Program-made: the position numbers and the translations under genes
Source of the DNA: Metaphire vulgaris
Lineage: Eukaryota > Annelida > Clitellata > Crassiclitellata > Megascolecidae
Length of the DNA stretch: 64,000 bases
Direction of reading: 5' to 3'
NCBI GenBank assembly: GCA_018105865.1
Contig: CM030834.1
Coordinates: 1,348,673-1,412,672 of the forward strand
Shown here: positions 46,058-54,856 of the stretch, piece by piece
How positions within the stretch are numbered: position 1 is the stretch's first letter
Layout: every line of letters starts with the position of its first letter
Notes under the pieces: generated by a model
Seen by the model: only the letters and a program-made list of their open reading frames with translations
Database searches by the model: none
Told to the model about the DNA's origin: nothing

Positions 46058-46610
46058 TCTCACAGCAGAGGCGGTGTCGTATAAAATTATTTCCCCCATA
46101 AAGTTATTTCCTGGTCAAGTTTTGATTGGTCGGCAGATAGCCTGTCAATCAAGATTAGAACCGCCCTCCCATAGCAACGACAACTATAATTTTATTTCCT
46201 CCTTGGGAATTCTTTGCAGGCAACCAATGGCAATGCTTGAAGCAATTATATGGGTGGAGCCATAAGGCATAACACATACGCAAATCTCATGCATATACAC
46301 AACTTCATAAATATTCATTACCTATAACCACGGCGATTGGCTGCCAATTACAGTCAATCACAGTCGTCCTATCCATCATTTGTTTTTCGAATGCGGTCAA
46401 TCGCGATTTTGACAAAGTAGTTTCAAGTTTCCATTTGACAAAATAGCTTCAAGTTTACATTTAATGAGATAGAAATTGCAATAATAACTTGGTGTTAAAT
46501 GTTGTATTACGCTCACTGTTATATTGTTCTGCAGTGGTTTTTTGTTACTCATCCTCGTACTGTACATTCATTGGTTTGTCAATAAACTTCTACGGTGCCA
46601 CAATCATATC

Positions 46611-48437
46611 AGTGGTTTACACACAGGTTTGCTTAGCCTCAGAAACCACTTCTTCTTCTTCTTATCTTCCTTCCGTCTTTCCCTATTGGGTTGGACGATG
46701 GGTCTGAACGAGTTCCTTCCACTTCTGTCTGTCTCTTGCTGCTCTGGTCAATTGGATGAAGTTCATTTGCATTTCTTCTGCATCCTCTTTTAAGTTTTCT
46801 ATCCATGTTTTTCTTGGTCTTCCTTTTCTTCTTTTCCCCTCAACATAGTTGTATAGTGCTTTCTTTGGTAGTCTTTCTTCCTTCATTCTTTCAACATGAC
46901 CAAACCATTTCAGTCTTCGTTTCTGTATTGATTCGAGTATCGTTTCTTTTGCTCTGTCTTTTCTCTGATCGTTTCATTTCTTATTCTTTGACTTCTGCTG
47001 ACTCCTGCTATTCCTCTTAACCAGTTCATTTCTGCAGTCATTAATCTTCTTTCGTCTTTCTTCTTTATGGTCCAGCATTCTGATCCATATAATAGTATTA
47101 GTTTGATCAGTGTATTATATAGCTTTAGTTTTGTTTTCAGTGATATTTGTTTGTCTTTCCATATCTTCTGAAGTTTTCCAAATGCTGCACTTGCTAGTCC
47201 AATTCTCCTTATTATGTCTTCTTCACTTAGGCCATCTTCTGTCAGTACTGATCCTAGGTATACGAATTTTGGTACTTGTTCTATTGCTTCCTCCTTTAGT
47301 TTTAGATTAACTTTCCCCTTCTTGTTCCCCGTGACCATTGCTTTAGTTTTCTGTATATTTATTTTTAGCCCCACTTCTTCTCCGGCCTTGCTTATTTCAT
47401 TGGTTAATATTTGTAGGTGATCTGCTTTTGTTGTTATCACATCTATGTCATCTGCAAACCTTAAGTTATTTATTGTTTGTCCATATACTTTTACTCCAGC
47501 ATCTTCTTCTTTTGTGTTTTGTATTGCTTTTGCATTACCACATCTAGTATTATATTGAATAGCAGTGGAGATAAGCCACATCCTTGTCTCGTTCCAATTG
47601 TTATCTCAAACCATTCTGTTAGTTCCCATTAATTTTCACTCTGCTCATTGTTTTACTGTATAAGTTTTTATGAGATTCACTAGCTTCTCTGGAATACCAT
47701 AGTGCTTCAGTGCTTGCCATAGATCTTCATGCTGTATGCTGTCAAATGCTTGTTTGAAGTCAATGAAATTGTGGTATATTTTCTTATTTGTTTCGCAATA
47801 TTTTTCTACTATCCTTCTGATCGTATGTATTTGATCAATTGTACTCCTTCCCATTCTGAAGCCTGCTTGTTCCTCTGTCAATATTTCTTCTGAGTAGTGT
47901 TTGAGTCTTTGTTGTAGCACATTTGTATATATTTTCCTGGTATACTGAGTAAGCTTATTCCTCTATAATTATTGCAGTTTGTTTTATCCTTTTTTTATGT
48001 ATTGGTACTATTATGGCTTTTCCCCATTCCTCTGGTGATTTTCTTCTTCGAATATTTTATTGCATAGGTTGTGGAATATATTCACTGTAATTTCCTCTCC
48101 TGCTTGTAGCATTTCTGTTGTTATCATATCTGTTCCTGGGGATTTTCTAACTTTCAATCTTTTTATGGCTTCTTTTATTTCCTCTTCTGTAACGTTTGCT
48201 ATTTCTTCTTCATCATTCTCTTCTCTGTTCTCCTTCCTTATGTTGGTGTCTTCATTGTTATTTCCTGCTGTGTTGTATAATTCTTCAAAATAGTCTTTCC
48301 ATCTTGTTATTATGTCATTTTTGTTTTCTAATACTTTACCATTCTTGTCTGTTATTGTGGTTGTCTTCAATTGGATTTGTCCACATAATTCTTTGATCGT
48401 CAGAAACCACTTAAAATCACATTATTATTATCATAAT
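46611..48437 (+). mobile_element. CR1-like 3' stem-loop tail, interrupted by a LINE
   Basis: AGTGGTTTACACACAGGTTTGCTTAGCCTCAGAAACCACTT (46611-46651) continues at 48413 with AAAATCACATTATTATTATC. Joined across the 1749-bp insert it is the same tail as at 25716. No CR1 coding sequence precedes it. Confidence 0.85.
46652..48400 (-). mobile_element. 5'-truncated endonuclease-type LINE, 12-bp TSD
   Basis: The - strand encodes, with breaks, a reverse transcriptase: TIKELCGQIQLKTTTITDKN, ITRWKDYFEELYN, KSPGTDMITTEMLQ, GKAIIVPIHKK, ILTEEQAGFRMGRSTIDQIH, FIDFKQAFDSIQHEDLWQAL, LRFADDIDVI (catalytic ADD), YLGSVLTEDGLSEEDIIRRI, LLYGSECWTI, GRPRKTWIENLKEDAEEMQ. An (AAG)n tail (as CTTCTTCTT on the + strand) is at 46652. 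CAGAAACCACTT flanks both sides (46640-46651, 48401-48412). The 5' part with the endonuclease is missing and frames are interrupted, so it is dead. It resembles RTE/CR1-type LINEs. Confidence 0.92.
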
Positions 48438-48619
48438 GCCGATGGCGCACAAAACCCAAATTGAACAATTTTGAACAAATTGAACAGGTCAATTATTAAC
48501 GTTATCTGTAAAAAGTAGAAAATTTGCATTATCCATTGAGGAGAAATATACTTTACGGGCGCCTTAACTGTATATATATAATTGTTTAGCGATACCAGAT
48601 CAGTTGGAAAGATTTTAAG

Positions 48620-51330
48620 GTCTAAACTTTCCTGCCTATCTACACATAACTATATAGTGAGGAAATGAAATTATAGTTGGTTATAATTTTTTTTCCTAGT
48701 CTACGGTCTATCTATACCTGTGTATAGCATTGGTTGGAAATGATAACCTATGGGTAATAAATTTATTTCCTAGGAAATAAAATTATAGAAGGTTATAAAT
48801 TTATTTCCTAGTCTATAAATTTATTTCCTAGGAAATAAAATTCTAGCCGGTTATAAATTTATTTCCTAGTCTACGGTCTATCTATACCTTTTTATAGCAT
48901 TGGTTGGAAATGATATCCTATGGGTAATACATTTTTTCCTAGGAAATAAAATTATAGCCGGTTATAAATTTATTTCCTAGGTTATAAATTTATTTCCTAG
49001 GAAATAAAATTATAGCCGGTTATAAATTTATTTCCTAGTCTACGGTCCATCTATACCTGTTTATAGCATTGTTTGGAAATGATATCCTATGGGTAATAAA
49101 TTTATTTCATAGGAAATAAAATTATAGCCGGTTATAAATTTATTTCCTAGGTAATAAATTTATTTCCTAGGAAATAAAATTATAGCCGGTTATAAATTTA
49201 TTTCCTAGTCTACGGTCCATCTATACCTGTTTATAGCATTGGTTGGAAATGATATCTTATGGGTAATAAATTTATTTCTAGGAAATAAAATTATAGCCGG
49301 TTATAAATTTATTTCTAGTCTACGGTCTATCTATACCTGTGTATAGCATTGGTTGGAAATGATATCCTATGGGTAATAAATTTATTTCTAGGAAATAAAA
49401 TTATAGCCGGTTATAAATTTATTTCTAGGTAATAAATTTATTTCCTAGGAAATAAAATTATAGCCGGTTATAAATTTATTTCTAGTCTACGGTCCATCTA
49501 TACCTGTATATAGCATTGGTTGGAAATGATATCTTATGGGTAATAAATTTATTTCCTAGGAAATAAAATTATAGCCGGTTATAAATTTATTTCCTAGTCT
49601 ACGGTCTATCTATACCTGTGTATAGCATTGGTTGGAAATGATATTCTATGGGTAATAAATTTATTTCCTAGGAAATAAAATTATAGCCGGTTATAAATTT
49701 ATTTCCTAGGTTATAATTTTATTTCTTAAGAAATAAATTTATTACCCATAGGATATCATTTCCAACCAATGCTATATACAGGTATAGATAGATAGGAAAA
49801 AATTTATTACCGGTTATAATTTTATTTCCTATAAAATAAATTTATTACCCATAGGATATCATTTCCAACCAATGCTATATACAGGTATAGATAGATAGGA
49901 AAAAATTTATTACCGGTTATAATTTTATTTCCTAGGAAATAAATTGATTACCCATGGGATATTATTTCAATTCCAACCAATGCTATACACAGGTATAGAT
50001 AGATAGGAAATAAATTTATAACCGGTTATAATTTTATTTCCTAGGAAATAAATTTATTACCCATGGGATATTATTTCATTTCCAACCAATGATATATACA
50101 GGTATAGATAGACAGTAGACTAGGAAATAAATTTATAACCGGCTATAATTTTATTTCCTAGGAAATAAATTTATTACCCATAGGATATCATTTCCAACCA
50201 ATGCTATATACAGGTATAGATTGATAGGAAATAAATTTATTACCGGTTATAATTTTATTTCCTAGGAAATAAATTTATTACCCATGGCATATCACTTCAT
50301 TTCCAACCAATGCTATATACATGTATAGATAGATAGGAAATAAATTTATTACCGGTTATAATTTTATTTCCTAGGAAATAAATTTATTACCCATGGCATA
50401 TCACTTCATTTCCAGCCAATGCTATATACAGGTGTAGATAAACAGTAGACTAGGAAATAAATTTATAACCGGCTATAATTTTATTTCCTAGGAAATAAAT
50501 TATTACCCATAGGATATCATTTCATTTCCAACCAATGCTATACACAGGTATAGATAGATAGGAAATAAATTTATAACCGGTTATAATTTTATTTCCTAGG
50601 AAATAAATTTATTACCCATGGGATATTATTTCATTTCCAACCAATGATATAGACAGGTATAGATAGACAGTAGACTAGGAAATAAATTTATAACCGGCTA
50701 TAATTTTATTTCCTAGGAAATAATTTTATTACCCATAGAATATCATTTCAAACCAATGCTATATACAGGTATAGATTGATAGGAAATAAATTTATTACCG
50801 GTTATAATTTTATTTCCTAGGAAATAAATTTATTACCCATGGGATATCATTTCATTTCCAACCAATGCTATACACAGGTATAGATAGATAGGAAATAAAT
50901 TTATTACCGGTTATAATTTTATTTCCTAGGAAATAAATTTATTACCCATGGGATATCATTTCATTTCCAACCAATGATATACTCAGGTATAGATAGATAA
51001 GAAATAAATTTATTACCGGTTATAATTTTATTTCCTAGGAAATGAATTTATTACCCATGGGATATCATTTCATTTCCAACCAATGCTATATACAGGTATA
51101 GATAGACCGTAGACTAGAAATAAATTTATAACCGGCTATAATGTTATTTCCTGCCATCAGTAGGCTATATAGTTATGTGTAGATAGGTAGGAAATAAATT
51201 TATCATCCGTAGGATATGATTTCATTTCCAACCAATGCTATGCACAGGTATAGATAGACAGAAGATAGGAAATAAATTTATTACCGGTTATAATTTTATT
51301 TCCCCACCAACAGCAGGCTATATAGTTATA
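48620..51330. repeat. Giant inverted satellite array, about 110-bp unit
   Basis: Seven units in one orientation (48620 to about 49730) are followed by about fourteen in the other. Each unit carries a tract like TCTATCTATACCTGTGTATA, CATTGGTTGGAAATGATATC and the palindrome TTTATTTCCTAGGAAATAAA, with TATAGCCGGTTATA-type segments. Left-half spacing alternates about 105-175 bp; right-half spacing is a steady 100-115 bp. The outer edges mirror each other (CCTATCTACACATAACTATA near 48633, TATAGTTATGTGTAGATAGG near 51167). No coding content. Confidence 0.93.
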
Positions 51331-51527
51331 TGTAGAAAATAAAGTTATTGCCTGCTACTAACCGTATGCATTAAAGTGATTAAAGCTATTTTTAGATATT
51401 ATGTTGATAGGCGGAAATAAATTTATACGGAAATAAATTTATACGTATGCCACATAATTTTATTTCCCTAGCAACCGCAGGCTCCGCCCAGGAAATAATT
51501 TTATGGCGGAAATAAATTTATACGACA

Positions 51528-51531
51528 GCGG
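51528..51531. other. Right 4-bp target duplication of the 5.45-kb element
   Basis: GCGG, matching 46071-46074. The undivided terminus CAGAGGCGGATCTAGG contains GCGG once, so the second copy arose on insertion. Confidence 0.85.
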
Positions 51532-51794
51532 ATCTAGGAGAGGGCGGGGGTACACATGTCCCCGGGCGCCGAGGTGAGAGGGCGCCAAAATTGGATATTT
51601 GGGTAAGTGAAATGCACAATAAAGTAGAAGAAACACTTGCGATGACCTTTTTTTCCTCGTCAGCACTATATGAAGAGAGAGTTGAGGGGCGGCGAAAACG
51701 ATGTGAGGACCTTTTTTCTTGTTAGTTGTTAGGGGCGCCAACGTACACTTTGTCCCCGGGCGCCGAATACCCTAGATCCGCCTCTGTCTCACAG

Positions 51795-52537
51795 TGTAGA
51801 ACAGACTGAAACGCTTAATTTCTCTATTGGATTTCGAAGGATTGCATCGAAGTATAAGACACGAAAGTATAAGAACTGAAGGATGTCCTTGAACAGAAGA
51901 TTTAAATAAAACTAAATCGAATGTTTTAAATCATGCACCGGGGTTTGGAAGATGACAAAACTGAAATGGCATAAATCAGAGACATACATGCACGCCGAGT
52001 GAGTGCATGTATACACCAGTATGGGGCGATTCAGACATGGACATGCATGGGTCCATTTATTAAAACCCAATCCAATTCATCGTGATTAAGACCCAACGCT
52101 ATTCAACTCACGAAAGCAATGGGGATTACTCGACCCAACCCAACACAACCCACCGTAGTACATTACAGTGTTATTTCTTAAACCACGACTTATTTTCTGG
52201 CCCAACACAGCTCATCATAAACATGAAAATGTCTGATCCAACCCAATCTACGGGTGGACCCACCGACCCAACCCATGTCCATTGGTTGGGTACACCGTAC
52301 TACACCCATGGACAGCAGTTGGGCAGCTTTTAAAAAGCACTTTAACGCCCCAATTGCAGTAATCCTGTCTTCCGCCATCTTTAGAGTAGGCGTTGCTACA
52401 TTTTATCCCCGTATCCGTCGCGTATACTGTCCGGGGACAATACAACGGACTCGTAAAGGAACATGTTCCCGCAACATATCTCCTTATACTGTATATAGAC
52501 CCGTACCTTAAGACGTTGAATCGAATCTTTTTGCGCA
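51795..52537. other. Upstream of SALL, with CCAACCCAA-rich low-complexity text
   Basis: From about 52060 to 52320 degenerate AACCCAA/CCAACCC motifs recur (AAACCCAATCCAATTCATCG, CGACCCAACCCAACACAACC). A similar GGGTTGTTGGATTGGGCTGG stretch, inverted, is at 44812. No gene. Confidence 0.45.
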
Positions 52538-52540
52538 TTT

Positions 52541-52605
52541 GGGCGCCATCTAGGGTCTAGAGCTATAGGCGCTATAGAAACCAGTCTCTGTTATAGATGG
52601 CGTCC
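52541..52605. promoter_or_regulatory. Pair of convergent CTCF-like motifs upstream of SALL
   Basis: GGGCGCCATCTAGGG (52541-52555; reverse complement CCCTAGATGGCGCCC) and TATAGATGGCGTCC (52592-52605) both fit the invertebrate CTCF consensus around AGRKGGCGC, in opposite orientations. They lie 0.6-0.7 kb upstream of the SALL start codon. Binding is inference. Confidence 0.35.
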
Positions 52606-52699
52606 TTTATAGAGAGCACGATGGGTCGGAGACAGACGCACTCACGCACCGACTGACAGACCAACACCCATCTACGACCAAAAGGCTTTCAGTTGGCCC

Positions 52700-52733
52700 G
52701 ACTCTGCTGCGCATGCGAAAACGCAGCTCAGAG

Positions 52734-52806
<73 letters not shown>

Positions 52807-53213
52807 TAGACAGACAGAGACAGACAGACAGACAGACTACGACATCGTTTGCTGCTGTCTGTAAGCGTTCAACCTATAGTCTCCGAGTGTTTGTGTTTGT
52901 GCGTGTGTGCATCTGTGTCTGTGTGTATGTGTCTGTGTTTGTCTCTCTCTTTCGAAGACGTGTTACCTATACTACGACCGAAGATAATAGACTTACAGTG
53001 TTGGCTGCTGCATGCATGGAAAAGGCTTCAGCGTCGGAGCTGCAGGAGCGATATTCCTAATATATACTTCCGATCATTTCCAGTCAAATTGCGTTGAACG
53101 CCAAGTATATAGCTGTTGATATTAGCAGCCGTCCAACGTCTCCTTCGTCTGTCTTTTATTCAGTTTTCAGTCGAATTTTTGTGTGAAATTCGACCGAATT
53201 TCCAGGATCCGAT
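52700..53213 (+). promoter_or_regulatory. sall: Likely SALL promoter and 5' untranslated region
   Basis: Immediately upstream of the start codon. Contains CTGCGCATGCGAAAAC (NRF-1-like), (GA)n/(GACA)n repeats and a TATATA at about 53106. No splice acceptor is obvious just upstream of the ATG, so the first coding exon may also carry the 5' end. Start site not determined. Confidence 0.35.
52738..52838. repeat. (GA)n then (GACA)n microsatellite
   Basis: Compound repeat in the presumed SALL 5' region. Confidence 0.95.
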
Positions 53214-53283
53214 ATGTCGCGACGGAAACAACTGAAACCACGACACCTGGACACGGAGGGAGTGGGAGACGACACCGGACCAA
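53214..53283 (+). CDS. sall: SALL coding exon 1 (NuRD-recruitment motif)
   Basis: 23 codons plus one base: MSRRKQLKPRHLDTEGVGDD then TGP, donor CCAA/GTAAGT. SALL genes typically have such a short first coding exon followed by a very long second one. Confidence 0.85.
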
Positions 53284-53577
53284 GTAAGTACTTCAAAGTA
53301 TACTCAGTAAATACTGTTTCGTCGGTTCTATACCTTGAAATCATTGTACATGTAAACAGTACTGTAGCTACGGGGCAGATGGCTCAGAGGGACCATGCAG
53401 GTCCACCCATAAAAAACAAGTGAAAATGTTAAAATTAAATTAGTAACTGGTACGAAAGTGACAAATACCAGTCTGCAACTTGCAATTTCACAAGCATATA
53501 TTATGTGACTGCCAAAATGTTACAAACAAATAGGTTCCAAGCCTCCAGATTTGAATAGAATATTACCTAAATTTTCT

Positions 53578-53615
<38 letters not shown>

Positions 53616-53725
53616 GCCTATATATATATGTATAGCACACATATATATATACATATATATATATATATATGCCCTCAGTGCTTCATTCCTTGACATGATT
53701 TCTTGACATCTTTATTCCTGAGGGA

Positions 53726-53784
<59 letters not shown>

Positions 53785-54789
53785 CATACAATCAATAGGT
53801 CTTGTCAAGATAATGGAAAGGTTTTGTAAATACCTGGAGTCCACAATAACATAGCATATGTATACTTAAATAATTTTGAAACTTTAATCGAAACTGTATA
53901 GATATAAATCGCTTCACTATAAGCCTGACTTAAATAAGCGCTACATAAGTTGACACATATATAGACGTATACAGGTACTTTCAACTCCATTGCATTCCGA
54001 TGCGATGGAATTGAAAGTACCTTTGCAGATATTCGTTGAAAACAGATAACTTCCTTCTCTGTTTCTCTATATACAGTTTGTTGTCATTCTTTCCTGTTCA
54101 TTGCCCATGCAGTTACTCAGATCCTGTATAAACTGCTTCCACGCCATTCATAAAACATCTTCACACCATTCCTTGTGTGGTCGTCTTTTTCTATATTGGC
54201 ATCCTCCATTAATCGAAGAGCAGCTACAAACGCAGCGCATATTATGTCTGCTTCAGGAATTTCACGAATCTATAGACAAATACACTTCCATTCTAATTGT
54301 TTAGTTGGCAAATGATGATGATGATGTCTCTGTTAGCGTTTCAATCAGTGCAGAATTCAGTGCAAATAAAATCAGTGAAAATCTGCTTTGTGCGGCATGC
54401 AGTTGTTGAACTGTTTGGAAGCAAAGGAGTGACAACCTCTTTTTATCGTAAAAATGAAAACATCGCAACATTTTCGATCTGATGACGCGTCACGCATACA
54501 GAGTAACATGACTTTTTAATTTATCGAAGAAAGGTTTTTAACCCGAAGGCATATTTAGGTAGGCCGGAAATTTTCAAAATTTGCTCTAAACTTTTGTTAC
54601 ATTAAACTAATGAAGGATTTGAGGGATTACATTGAAGGGGCTAAAAGATTTAGCGTGAAGCATGTGATTATTTCATAAGCTTATAGAGTCCAGTCCATAC
54701 TGAAATATGGTCCGTATATATCAGTGGTTTCCAAGCTTCTCAAGCTATATAGAGAGAAAAGGTCATTGCACATGTCTACTATAGTTCCA

Positions 54790-54856
<67 letters not shown>

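Larger units (their letters stand above)
46075..51527. mobile_element. 5.45-kb foldback-type element with 40-bp TIR and 4-bp TSD
   Basis: The outer 40 bp (46075-46114 and 51488-51527) are inverted copies with three mismatches, beginning TGTCGTATAAA. The 4-bp flank GCGG is repeated (46071-46074, 51528-51531). The interior holds a CR1-like tail with a LINE nested in it and then a 2.7-kb inverted array whose units reuse the TTTATTTCC / GGAAATAAA text of the termini. No transposase was seen, so it is non-autonomous. Four-base duplications occur in several DNA transposon superfamilies. The general design recalls the sea-urchin TU foldback elements, which however have 8-bp duplications. The superfamily is unassigned. 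Confidence 0.88.
46066..51786. mobile_element. Family F hAT-type MITE split by a 5.45-kb insertion, perfect TSD
   Basis: The left tip CAGAGGCGG (46066-46074) and the right body (51532-51786, starting ATCTAGGAGAGGGCGG and ending CCTAGATCCGCCTCTG) form one element once the insertion is set aside. Its own 8-bp duplication TCTCACAG is perfect (46058-46065 and 51787-51794). Net length about 264 bp. It contains GATGACC...CTCGTCAGC and GAGGACCTTTTTTCTTG module variants. Confidence 0.92.

Noticed and set aside
46489..48396. Several + strand open frames rich in Leu, Phe and Ser
   Set aside because: They are the antisense of the LINE reverse transcriptase encoded on the - strand.
48620..51330. CRISPR array
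   Set aside because: Repeats are long and AT-rich, reverse orientation midway and have no uniform spacers, in an animal genome. It is a satellite.
53214..53283. BCL11 or FOG (ZFPM) first exon instead of SALL
   Set aside because: The N-terminal motif is shared by all three, but the phase-matched exon at 63181 carries the VAVAQF and glutamine-rich region specific to spalt proteins.
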